Part shown: piece after piece, positions 53,588 through 63,978 of the stretch
Layout of the letters: each line of letters opens with the position of its first letter
How positions within the stretch are numbered: the stretch's first letter is position 1
Assembly (NCBI GenBank): GCA_963580285.1
Contig: OY757011.1
Location: forward strand, 202,757,644-202,821,643
Source of the DNA: Lucinisca nassula
Taxonomy: Eukaryota; Mollusca; Bivalvia; Lucinida; Lucinidae
DNA: 64,000 bases
Direction: 5' to 3'
Notes under the pieces: model-generated
Databases searched by the model: none
The model's input: only the letters and a program-made list of their open reading frames with translations
What the model was told of the DNA's origin: nothing
Position numbers and translations under genes: made by a program

Positions 53588-53870
53588 ACAGTTTGTTTGT
53601 TTGATTTGAGGTTTAACGTTCCCGTCAAGACTATTTAGGTCATTTTGGAGACATTGCTTCAAATTTTATGGGACTTTTACCCGATATTGAGATGAAATGA
53701 CATCTCAATCGCTGCCGTCCAATTAAAAGCAATAGGGTTTATATGCATGGATGGGCCGACTCGCAGCAGTTTTCCTGGACAGGCTTAGACCTTCTAAGCA
53801 GATTACGAGGACTCATGTACGGGCGGTATCAGCTCTGCGTGGAAGCATCGTGCAGCCCATCTATTTATAC
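53588..53870 (-). mobile_element. GTTAAAC-tailed SINE-like repeat nested in the long-inverted-repeat element
   Basis: GTTTGATTTGAGGTTTAACG to CATCGTGCAGCCCATCTATT; minus orientation. Confidence 0.88.
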
Positions 53871-53952
53871 CCCCGGCATACGAAGTATGCAAGTGGGTAT
53901 ATAGTTTTTGTCCATTCTGTCTGTCTGTCTGTCTGTCTGCCTGTCTGTCTTT
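53868..53952 (-). repeat. Palindromic cap plus (CTGT)n, second copy
   Basis: TATACCCCCGGCATACGAAG, AGTGGGTATATAGTTTTTGT and a CTGTCTGTCTG run: the reverse complement of 536-616. Confidence 0.85.
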
Positions 53953-54470
53953 TGTTTGATTTGTTTGATTGAGGGAAAGACATCAGGCATGAGACCAAAA
54001 TAGCGCAAGGCGTACGATTTTAATTCTACTGGCTTAATCAAATACAATGAAATTCCACTATTAAGACCACCTAAAATTAATACAAATTTTGTTTTTAAAG
54101 CATATTTGGAAGGTTAAAGCTACATTTTCTTTGTGATTTTGACCTTCAGTGTGCTTTTGTGGAAGACCGTCTTTTGGACTGTTCAACTGTGGTCTTAAAG
54201 ACCACTTTTGAACCGTCTCAAATGTGGTCTAAATTGTAGGAATTTAACTGTATTGCTTCCTAAGTCTTTTCGAAGACAGCTATGTTCTACCATCATTACT
54301 TCATTATGCGTCGATATGGTGCATATCAACGCGAAATGAAATAATTTTTTTACTTCATTTCGCGTCGACTATGCCAACGCATAATGTAGTAAAAAAAATC
54401 AAAATGAAGAAATTACTACATTACTACATTATGCGTTGTAACAATGCTCCCCTGAAACGTAAAATTGAGA

Positions 54471-54474
<4 letters not shown>

Positions 54475-54506
<32 letters not shown>

Positions 54507-54535
54507 AATAATAATAACAGCAACAACAACAAAAA
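54475..54535. repeat. (AAC)n microsatellite
   Basis: CAACAACAACAACAAC runs, with an AATAATAAC break. Confidence 0.95.
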
Positions 54536-54812
54536 CACGTCAAATTGGTGACGACAGCTAGGGGAAATTGACTTATGCTAACGTGAACTTGTCAGCGGCT
54601 TTTTATTTTATTTTATTTTGTTTTCTCGAACAAATGATTCAATTTGGTTTTGATTTTTTGGACAATCACACTAGCAAGTTTGTTTGACGGTTGTAAGAAA
54701 ACGACGAAACTATTTTGGCCATGACGCTTTGTTTACGGGGTCTTAATCCCAAACGTTTACCGTGTATCTTTGAATGTTTAATCTAGCACATGTAAATACG
54801 TCACTGTGAAAA

Positions 54813-54945
54813 GATTTCATTTTATCTCAATGTCGGGTATAAGTCCCACAAAACTGGAACTCTGTCATCTCTGTGTGGACGTCTCCAGAATGACCTTTAC
54901 AGTGTTGAAGGGGACGTTAAACCTAGAATCAAACAAAACAAAGTT
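54813..54945 (+). mobile_element. GTTAAAC-tailed SINE-like repeat, 3' fragment
   Basis: TCAATGTCGGGTATAAGTCC to GGGGACGTTAAACCTAGAAT. Confidence 0.85.
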
Positions 54946-54959
54946 AACGTAAACTAACA

Positions 54960-55345
54960 ACCAGCCACACTCTATATGTTTGGGTTCTAACGACCAGCCA
55001 CACTCTATGTCTTGGTTTGACTTCCAGTTCGCTTTCTCATAAACGGATCGCCTCCTGAGAAAGATACACTTAATTAAATGAACGAATTTGTCACTTTGGA
55101 AACCAGCAGACGACAAATTGCTGGTTTCCAAGAAACTAAGTATTCCCATCTCATGCCAATTGTCTACTATGGAGACAATTTGCATGAGATGTTAAATCCT
55201 ATTTTAGGAGACAAGCTGCATAAGTCGTCAAACTTTGGAGATGTTTCTTTCTTGAAAAAATAAGAAAAATATTCAAAATGACGTCTGCTGAAGAATACGT
55301 AACATGTAGAGCGTTAAGCGCTAATGGCAATTCCTTTCCTTTCAG
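54960..55345 (+). repeat. Segmental duplication block upstream of the minisatellite, copy 2
   Basis: Aligns with 45100-45594. It contains the hairpins GGAAACCAGCA...TGCTGGTTTCC and CATCTCATGC...GCATGAGATG. Confidence 0.88.
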
Positions 55346-58300
55346 AGAAGAACCTTGTTGACAAGAGACACAATCCTGTTGACAAGAGAGACACAACGCT
55401 GTTGACAGGACAGACAGAACCCTGTTGATAAGATGGACACAACTCTGTTAACAGGACAGACAAAACCTTGTTGACAAGAAACAAAATACTGTTGAAAAGA
55501 GACAGAATCCTGTTAACAAGACGGACAGAACTATGTTGACAAGAAAGACAAAACCCTGTTGACAAAAGACACACAACCCTGTTGACAATAATAAACAGAA
55601 CCCTGTTGACAAGAGACACACAACCCTGCTGACAAGAGAGACTGAATCCTGCTAACAAGAGCGACAGAACCCTGTTGACAAAAAAAAAACAAAAAAAAAA
55701 AAACATAACCCTGTTGACAAGAGAGACAGATCCTGTTGACATGAGACAGAATCCTATTGGCTAGTGCGACAAATTCCTGTTGTCAAGAGACAGAACCCTG
55801 TTGACGAGAGAGACAGAACCCTGTTGACTGACAAGAGAGACAGATCCCTTAAACAAGATATTCAGAACCCTTTTGACAAGAGAGACAGATCTCTGTTGAC
55901 AAGAGAGACAGACCGTGTTGATAGCAGGCAATAACCCTGTTAAAATCGACAAACACTCCTGTTGACAATATACAGTACTCTTTTGACAAGTGAGACGGAA
56001 CCTGTTGACAAGAGGGAAAAAATTCTGCTGAGAAGAGAAATAGAACCTTGTTGACAAGATAAACAGAACCTGGTGACAAGAGACAGAATTCTGTTGACAA
56101 AAGACACAATCCTAATGACAAGAGAGACAGAACCGTGTAGAAAAGAAACACAATCCTGTTGACAAGAGACAAAACTCTGTTGATAAGCGACAGAACCCTG
56201 TTATCAAGAGACAGAATCCTGCTGACAAGAAAGACAGAACCCTTTTGACAATAGACAGAACCCTGCTTGTAAGAGAGACAGATGCCTGTTGACAAGAGAC
56301 ACAGAACCCTGTTGAGAAGAGAGACAGTATCCTGTTGACAAGAGACACATAACCCTGTTGACAAGATACAAAACGCTGTTGTCAAGAAAGACAGAAACCT
56401 GTAGACAAGAGAGACAGAATCCTGTTGACAAGAGAGACAGAACTATGTTGTCAAGGGAGACATAATTCTCTTGACAACAGAGACAGATCCCAGTTGACAA
56501 GAGACACACAGCCATGTTGACAAGAGACAGATCCCTAGTGAAAAGAGAGCCAGAACCCTGTTGACTAGAGAGACAGAACCCTGTTAACAAGAGAGACATA
56601 ACACTGTTGACGAGAGAGACGGACCCTGTTGACAAGAGAGACAGACCCTGTAAACTAGAGAGACAGAACCCTGTTGACAAGAGCGACAGAACCCTGTTGA
56701 CTAGAGAGACAGAACGTTGTTGACGAGGGCGATAGATCCCTGTTGGCACGACAGACAGAATCCTGTTGACAGGAGAGACAGACTCCTGTTGACAAGAGCG
56801 ACAGAATCCTGTTGACAAGAGAGACAGATCCCTTTTGACAAGAGACAGAACCCTATTGGCAAGAGAGACAGATCCCTGTTGACAAGAGACAGAACCCTGT
56901 TGACGAGAGAGACAGAACCCTCTTGACTGACAAGAGAGACAGATCCCTTTAACAAGATATTCAGAACCCTGCTGACAAGAGAGACAGATCTCTGTTGACA
57001 AGAGAGACAGATCCTGTTGATAACAGGCAATAACCCTGTTAAATATCGACACACACTCCTGTTGGCAATAGACAGTACCCTTTTGACAAGTGAGACGGAA
57101 CCTGTTGACAAGAGGGACAGGATTCTGATGACAAGAGAAATAGAACCTTGTTGACAAGAGAAGCAGAACCTGGTGACATGAGACAGAATTATGTTGACAA
57201 GAGACACAATCCTAATGTAAAGAGAGACAGAATCCTGTTGACAAGAAACGCATTCTTCTTGACAAGAGACAAAACTCTGTTGACAAGCGACAAAACCCTG
57301 TTTTCACAGAACCCCGAGATATTTTGTCTCAGGGCCAGAACCCTGTTACCAAGAGTCAGAACACTTTTGACAATGGACAGAACCCTGCTAATAAGAGAGA
57401 CAAATGCCTGTTGACAAGAGACACAGAACCCTGTTAAGAAGAGAGACAGTATCCTGTTGACAAGAGACACTCAACCCGGTTGACAAAATACAGGATGCTG
57501 TTGTCAAGAGAGACAAAAACCTGTGGACAATAGAGACAGAATCTTATTGACAAGAGAGACAGAACCCTCTTGACAAGGGAAGCATAATTCTCTTGACAAC
57601 AGAGACAGATCCCAATTGACAAGAAACACACAGCCATGTGGAAAAGAGACAGATCACTAATGACAAGAGAGACAGAACCCTGTTGACTATAGAGACAGAA
57701 CCCTGTTAACAAGAGAGACATAACCCTGTTGACGAGCAAGACAGACCCTGTTGACAAGAGAGACAGAATCCTGTTGGCTAGAGAGACAGAACCCTGTTCA
57801 CAAGAGAGACAGAACCCTGTTGACTAGAGAGACAGAACCCCGTTGACGAGGGCGATATATCCCTGTTGACAAGAGAGACAGAATCCTGTTGACAAGAGAG
57901 GCAGACTCCTGTTGACAAGAGCGACAGAATCCTGTTGACAAGAGAGACGGATCACTGTTGACAAAAGAGAGAGATCCCTGTTTACAAGAGAGACAGAAGG
58001 CTGTTGACAAGAGAGACAGAATCCTGTTGACAAGAGAGACGGATGCCTGTTGACAAGATAGACAGAATCCTGTTGACAAGAGAGACAGAATCCTGTTGAC
58101 AAGAGAGACAGAGTCCTGTTGACAAGAGAGACAGAATCCTGATGACAAGGGGACATAATTCTCTTGACAAGAGAGACAGATCCCAGTCGACAAGAGACAC
58201 CTAATCCTGTTGACAAGGGACAGATCCCTTTTGACAAGAGAGACAGATCCCTGTTGACTAGAGAGACAGAACCCTGTTAACACGAGAGACAGAACCCCGT

Positions 58301-58680
58301 TGACGAGAGAGAGAGAATCATGTTGACAAGAGAGACAGATCCCTGTTGACAAGAGAGACGGAACCCAGCTGACAAGAGATACAAATCCCTGTTAGCAAGA
58401 GAGGCAGAACCCTGTTGACAAGATAGACAGATCCCTGTTGACAAGAGAGACAGAACCCTGTTGACAAAAGACAGAATCCTGCTGTCAAGAGAGACAGAAT
58501 CCTGTTGACAAGAGAGACAGAACCCTGTTGACAAGAGAGACAGAGCCCTGTTGACAAGAGAGACAGTATCCTGTGTACAAAAGACATAATCCTGTTGCCA
58601 AGAGAGACAGAACCCTGTTGACAACAATGACATAATCCTGTTGACAAGAGAGACAGAACCCTGTACCCTGTTCACAAGGA
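55346..58680. repeat. ~23-bp minisatellite, array 2
   Basis: Same unit as 45595-46880, roughly 145 copies. Two sub-blocks (about 55780-56400 and 56880-57480) share variant units such as GACAATAKACAGTA and GAACCTGGTGACA, showing duplication of longer pieces inside the array. Confidence 0.95.
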
Positions 58681-59019
58681 AAAAAAAGTACGTTCATGAT
58701 AGTTGCATTTCGGGAAGATACAGCAATTCCCCTTAAAGTAATTATGGTGTTTTCGATGACGAATCCTGATTCTGTCTGGGAGGAAGTTCATTTCTCACTA
58801 CGAGCAATGTTGATAGACGGCTATCCATTATTTATTATAGTTTTTCACCTATTTGAAATTCATTTGTCGGAAATAGAGGCAGTGGTGAAAGTACAAGACA
58901 AGTAAAGGGGATTCTTCACTAAAGTGGGGTTGGCGTTATGCCACTTGGTCAGCGGCCCAGGTAATTGTTTGCACCAATATTGCAAAGAACCCACGGGTTG
59001 TCGAGTTCGTGTAGGGTGT
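58681..59019. other. Unassigned stretch
   Basis: A 69-codon plus frame (58696-58905) has no recognisable similarity. Confidence 0.4.
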
Positions 59020-59233
59020 TAACCCTTGTCCTGCTGAGCCCGGATATGCCTTATTTTCCAAACAATGGAGATCCAGATCAGATGGCTTCTGATGAAGCCA
59101 TCTGATCAGGATCTACATTGTTTGCCATTCAGATTGTGAATTTGGTGCAATAATTTGCATCAAGTAATCTGATTCGTTGATAATCGGTAGTGGGTGTGGC
59201 ATATATGAATATTCAGCAGGACAAGGGTTAAGA
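59020..59233. mobile_element. Palindromic MITE, family A2, full length
   Basis: Ends TTAACCCTTGTCCTGCTGA and TCAGCAGGACAAGGGTTAA. Core GGAGATCCAGATCAGATGGC with GATGGCTTC/GAAGCCATC arms. Confidence 0.92.
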
Positions 59234-59269
59234 AGTGAAAGTGACCCCGCAGAACTGCAATCCCTCAAA

Positions 59270-59575
59270 ATCCTGGGGCGGCCCCCGCCCATTGGGCTTG
59301 AAGAAATAAATGGGCTGCATGATGCTTCCACGCAGAGCTGAATCCGGCCCGCACACGAGTACTGGTAAACCGCTTACAGAATCTAAGCCTGCCAAGGCAA
59401 TGCGGTGCGAGTCGGACCGTCCATGTTTATAAACCCTATTGGTTTCATTGGGCGACAGGGCTTGAAATGTCATTTCATCTCATGTCGGGTAAAAGTCCCA
59501 CAAAATTGGAAGCAACGTCTCCAAAATGACCTACATAGTGTTAACGGGGACGTTAAACATCAAATCAAACAAATC
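59270..59575 (+). mobile_element. GTTAAAC-tailed SINE-like repeat
   Basis: CCCCCGCCCATTGGGCTTGA to GGGGACGTTAAACATCAAAT; near full length. Confidence 0.9.
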
Positions 59576-59921
59576 AAAAGCCTGGGTGAAGTATTTATTG
59601 TTATTATTATCATTGATTATGTGGTCTTTAAACCTATGATATTTAAGTATGTGAATGCTCGGATTAATAGGCTTTTTTCTTAAAATTAAATATATGAATA
59701 AAATAAATAAATAAATAAATAATAAGCTATTTTCGTTCATAATATCCCCATCCAGCACGAACTTTTTGAAAGTATTTCGTTATTTATCCCGGTATGCAAG
59801 CCATTATTTCACTTTACAAGTTTTCTTTTTATGACCAGATAATAGTAGATAATAACAGTCCCACATTTTTTCTCGCACCATTAACATACTCGTATGTGAC
59901 AAAGACCACCTTCCGACAACA
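59576..59921. other. Unassigned stretch
   Basis: (AAAT)n near 59697-59723; nothing else recognised. Confidence 0.45.
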
Positions 59922-60203
59922 TAACGAAAACACACCTATACAAATAAATTATAAACTTTACTGTCGAAAAAACGAAAAATTTAAGACGAAAAATTGTGAT
60001 ATTGTTCTTATTTCTGCTCAAAATATAGATTGTGGGCACTCGTTAGAATCGCCTCATCGAGGCGGTTCTAACGGGTAACCACAATCTATATTTTAGAGCA
60101 GAAATGAAAAAAAAAGTAAGGCAAACCCCTGTACCCCCGAACTTTACTATATACAAATGAGGTTCAAGGGCGTTAAAATGATATAGGCGTGTTTTCGTGA
60201 TGA
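59922..60203. mobile_element. MITE, family B, full length
   Basis: Ends CATAACGAAAACACACCTAT and ATAGGCGTGTTTTCGTGATG. Core TTGTGGGCACTCGTTAGAAT with CCTCATCGAGG. Confidence 0.9.
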
Positions 60204-60211
60204 AGGCCATT

Positions 60212-60435
60212 TTCAATTCTGAGGTTTTCAGATCTCTTTAAGTTGGCGTAAGTTCTGCTAAAATTCCTAAACTTTAAGCAAATAGGATAGACCCAGATCA
60301 GACGCCGCGTTCTGCGGCCATGTTTAATTTTGAAGTTTTCAGATTTCTTTTAGTTGTTGTAAGTTATACTAAAATTCCTAAACTTGAAGCAACAACTACA
60401 ACTACAAACTTTAAGCAAACAGGATAGACCCAGAC
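60212..60435 (+). repeat. ~115-bp tandem duplication with a half family A core
   Basis: GAGGTTTTCAGATCTCTTTA and GAAGTTTTCAGATTTCTTTT start two units, both with CTAAAATTCCTAAACTT and AGGATAGACCCAGA. The first also has TCAGACGCCGCG. Confidence 0.75.
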
Positions 60436-60939
60436 CCAATTTCCCATTTTTGCGACTCCAGGCAAATAAAATAAAATAACTTTTCTTTACCGAATTTGTT
60501 AAGTCATTTGCAACTGACAGGTTTGACAAATGAGGGAAATCGGAAGGTTGTGTAACCAATTGTCATTTCGTTTAAGTCGATAATAAACGTCTTAGAAATT
60601 GTACTAAATCAAATTTGGCGAAAAAACCACGGACAGTTTTACTACCTAAAGTGATTCTTCCTGTCACCTATGTCACAACTACTTATGTCTTTGGAAGCTT
60701 CTGTGTCGAACAACGCCTTCCTTCTGTCTCACACAGTGGAGATTGAACATGAAATGATTTCTCCGGTCACTGAGTCAAGAAGGTGTGCACTGTAACCGGA
60801 ACAAACGGCTTCTGCATAAGCCCAGGAAAAGTGCTGTTAGGTAAACTGACCGACTCGACATAACCTCAATAGTGCTAAGTGAGTCGTTATTCTGCAAACC
60901 AAACCAAACCAAACCCAAATTAAAAGAAAGGGGATTTGG
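60436..60939. other. Unassigned stretch
   Basis: Nothing recognised. Confidence 0.4.
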
Positions 60940-61395
60940 CCCCGGCCCACCGGGTCTTAGAGAAATAGATGGGGCTGCATGATGTTCCAACAGAGCTGAA
61001 ACTGACTGCACATTAGTACTGGTACTTAACCCTTTTTGTACCAAATGGAATCTTCCTCCTTACATATAGCAGGAGTCCATTTCAAAATTAAGGAGTGTCA
61101 GGTTGTGTTTTCTTCAAAATTTGTTTGGAAAATAGCTGAACTTTTTGCAAACAGTGGAGGCCCTGTTCTGCGGCGTCTGATCTGGTCCTGCACTGTTTGC
61201 CAGGTTACCCGTTTCGGGGATTCTGGTACTAAATGGGTTAATAGATGGTCTAAGCCTGCCAAGGCTATGTGGTGCGAGCCAGACCAACTCTGCATATGAA
61301 CCCTTAGGTTTGTTTGGACGATAGTGCTTGAGATGTCATTTCATGTCATTTCATCTCAATGTCGGGTAAAAGTCCCACAAAATTGGAAGCAACAT
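60940..61395 (+). mobile_element. GTTAAAC-tailed SINE-like repeat, split by a MITE and 3'-truncated
   Basis: Pieces 60940-61025 (CCCCGGCCCACCGGGTCTTA) and 61241-61395 (TCTAAGCCTGCCAAGGC, TCAATGTCGGGTAAAAGTC). A 10-base TGTCATTTCA unit is doubled. Confidence 0.85.
61026..61240. mobile_element. Palindromic MITE, family A, nested in the SINE-like repeat
   Basis: Ends TTAACCCTTTTTGTACCAAA and TGGTACTAAATGGGTTAA. The left half of the hairpin is shortened. Confidence 0.88.
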
Positions 61396-61403
61396 CTCCA
61401 GTC

Positions 61404-61407
61404 GTGG

Positions 61408-61444
<37 letters not shown>

Positions 61445-61500
61445 TGTGTGTCTGTGTGTGTGTGTGTGAGAGAGAGTTTGTGTGTTGGGGGGGGGGGGGG
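61404..61500. repeat. (TG)n followed by poly(G)
   Basis: TGTGTGTG run with TCTG breaks, then about 15 G. Confidence 0.97.
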
Positions 61501-61649
61501 GTCATATTCTTTTGAGCAGGAATATGAAAACTATCAGATTTGTTTATCTAAAATTGTCCATCTCAACACGTGAACAAGTAGAAAGAAAACACTTATGGGA
61601 AACGCACAGTAGTCTCAATACGCCGCGAAAAATTAAATAGACGACTTAA

Positions 61650-61945
61650 AGTCGGTCCCGCCCATCGGGGCTTGAAGAAATATATGGGCTGCATGATTCT
61701 TCCAGGCAGAGCTGAAACCGACCCGCACACGAGTACTGGTGAGGATCTAAGCCTGCCCAGGCAAAGCGGTGCGAGTAAAACTTATGCTTATAAACCCTAT
61801 TGGTTTCATTGGGCGACAGGGCTTGAGATGTCATTTCATCTCAAGGTCAGGTAAAAGTCACGCAAAATTGGAAGCAACGTCTCCAAAATGACCTTTACAG
61901 TGTTGACGGGGACGTTTAACCTCAAATCAAACAAACAAAAATAGA
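61650..61945 (+). mobile_element. GTTAAAC-tailed SINE-like repeat
   Basis: GGTCCCGCCCATCGGGGCTT to GGGGACGTTTAACCTCAAAT; a short internal deletion near the GTACTGGT block. Confidence 0.9.
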
Positions 61946-62185
61946 CGACTTAATGGACATGAAGAATGACGACCATTAAGTTAGCACGCGCGTAACATCG
62001 TGTATTCTTAAATACAGAAAAGTGATATTTTTATGTGGAACATTTATTTCTGCTTCCAACACAGAAATATGAGAAATATTTAAATATTTATCTGGCAATT
62101 TTCTTTTTCCTTTTTTTTTTTTTTTTTTTGGGGGGGGGGGGGGGGATTAAAGTTTTCAATATATTTGAATAGACGCATTTTCGCA
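61946..62185. other. Unassigned stretch with poly(T)/poly(G) (62112-62146)
   Basis: Nothing recognised besides the homopolymers. Confidence 0.5.
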
Positions 62186-62432
62186 ACACGAAAACACATC
62201 TATATCATTTTGACCCCCATTAACCCCGCTTTTATATAGTGAAACTGGGGTTTGCAAGGGTAAACATTATTTTTCTTATTTGTGCTCTAAGATATAAATT
62301 GTCGTACTCATTAGAACCGCCTCAACGAGGCGGTTCTAATGTGTACCCACAATCTGCATTTTTCGTCTTAAAAATTTGCATTTTTCGGCAGTAAAATCTT
62401 CAATGTATTTGTATAGGCGTGTTTTTGTAATG
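62186..62432. mobile_element. MITE, family B, full length
   Basis: Ends CAACACGAAAACACATCTAT and ATAGGCGTGTTTTTGTAATG. Core CTCATTAGAACCGCCTCAAC with the pairing arm. Confidence 0.9.
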
Positions 62433-62759
62433 GTAATGTCTTTTTAACAAATAGCTGATGAAAACAATTTTGTTATGCCTGGGGCATTTAAATCTGTCTA
62501 ATATACATACAGAAAGGTGAAACCTGGTCATCGGATTTTATTTGCTGTCTGCGTGTAGCGCGACATTTGAAATTAAAATTTGTTTACCTTCCTAACACCA
62601 TATACAATGTAAATAAGTATGATAATTAACATATGGAGGTCGTTGATCTGTAACCATGACAGAAGTATCTCTTTCGTTAAAAAAATTTGGACCAATTTTT
62701 AAAGGTCGAACATTTACGCATTATGAAACATTATTTCACAAATTAACAATAATGACATC
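62433..62759. other. Unassigned stretch
   Basis: Nothing recognised. Confidence 0.4.
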
Positions 62760-62880
62760 AAGTAATATACAGGGGTATGCATTATGTTTCTTATTTCTGC
62801 TCAAAACCATAGATTGTGGGTACTGGTCAGAATCGCCGAGGCGGCTATATATAACGGGATCCCACAATCCGGACAATGCC
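62760..62880. mobile_element. Family B core fragment
   Basis: TTTCTTATTTCTGCTCAAAA, ATTGTGGGTACTGGTCAGAA and GGGATCCCACAATCC. Confidence 0.7.
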
Positions 62881-63239
62881 GGACAACCTCTTCAGTTTTG
62901 TCGAATAAACTTATTGGTGTTGTAAGTTGGACAAGTCAATGTATCATTTCAGGGGTGTCTTTGTCTGTGGCAAACAGACTATCAACCAATCAAATCACTT
63001 GATATAATATATTCATTCAGTTAAGAAACTGCTTTGTAAAATGTAGATCTAGATCAGATGCCTTTTAAAGCAAACAATATTGAACCATGTATTTAAAGTT
63101 AAGTCAGGTATATGTCGGGCCAGTTTGCTCCTGCAAGTTCTGTGGTACTCGATTTGGGGACAATGGATGCTATACTAGTTCAAAAGTCAAAGGTTTCGGA
63201 AAGAGATTTTTTGTCTATAATGGCTACGTTTTAAGAATT
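62881..63239. other. Unassigned stretch
   Basis: GTAGATCTAGATCAGATGCC near 63043 recalls a family A arm; nothing else. Confidence 0.4.
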
Positions 63240-63535
63240 TAAAGCGACATCCACCACATAAACAAATCCGTGAAATGAACACCCCCACCAGTCCCACTTT
63301 TTATATAGAAAACCGGGGTTTTAAGGAGGTATACATTATTGTTTCTTATTTCTGCTCCAAGACATGGGTTGTGGGTACTCGTTAGAACCATCTCAATGAG
63401 GCGGTTCTAACGAGCAACCACAACCTATGTTTGCAGTATAATTAAGAAATATATCACGGATTTTCATCAGAAAAGTAGCATTTTTTTTCGGAACAAAATG
63501 CACTATGTCGCACGGGGTGTTATCGTAATGCGAGC
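63240..63535. mobile_element. MITE, family B, diverged
   Basis: ACCCCCACCAGTCCCACTTT, TTCTTATTTCTGCTCC, TCGTTAGAACCATCTCAATG and GAGGCGGTTCTAACGAGC. The ends are degraded. Confidence 0.8.
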
Positions 63536-63704
63536 AGTTTAAAATGGTTGTTAAAAAACACTTTACAGGGACTGTTAATCTATAATATAATGTGTTACTG
63601 ACGGAAACAGGATATGGCATTTTTTTGACATTTTATGTTCAGATTTCAGAAAGATTTTAAAGCTAAGCTTTTAACTATTATCTAAGTTTGCTAATTTTAA
63701 TTTC
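63536..63704. other. Unassigned stretch
   Basis: Nothing recognised. Confidence 0.4.
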
Positions 63705-63815
63705 ATGTCATTTCATCTTAATGTCGGGTAAAAGTCCCTCAAAATTGGAAGCAGTGTCTCCAAAATCACCTATACAGTGTTGACGGGACGTTAAACCGCA
63801 AATAAAACAAAACAA
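63705..63815 (+). mobile_element. GTTAAAC-tailed SINE-like repeat, 3' fragment
   Basis: TTAATGTCGGGTAAAAGTCC to TGTTGACGGGACGTTAAACC with an AAACAAAACAAAAC tail. Confidence 0.87.
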
Positions 63816-63978
63816 AACGAATATTCAACATGTTCAAGGACCACAATCACTTTCTCCTAGGTATTGGTTTGCAAGCTATAGAACAATTCAATTGAATGTT
63901 AATCTGTGATACCAAATAAAACTACTATCTGATCTGGGTCTACACTTTTTTATAAATGTACAGGGATTGTCTGGTTTA
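63816..63978. other. Unassigned stretch
   Basis: A TATCTGATCTGGGTCTACAC block near 63927 is a family A half-arm; nothing else. Confidence 0.4.

Larger units (their letters stand above)
53382..54443. mobile_element. 1,062-bp element with long inverted repeats
   Basis: TGTTACAACGCATAATGTAG at the left and CTACATTATGCGTTGTAACA at the right begin arms of at least ~115 bp with few differences. ATGCTC flanks both ends (53376-53381, 54444-54449). The related segment near 43216 is uninterrupted. Inside are a SINE-like repeat (53588-53870), a palindromic cap repeat, and short copies of TACTTCATTATGCGTC. No transposase is seen. Confidence 0.87.

Noticed and set aside
55849..58675. Further long minus-strand frames in the second minisatellite
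   Set aside because: Same unit and same artefact as the first array.
55346..58680. CRISPR array
   Set aside because: Units are contiguous with no unique spacers, and the sequence context is animal nuclear DNA.
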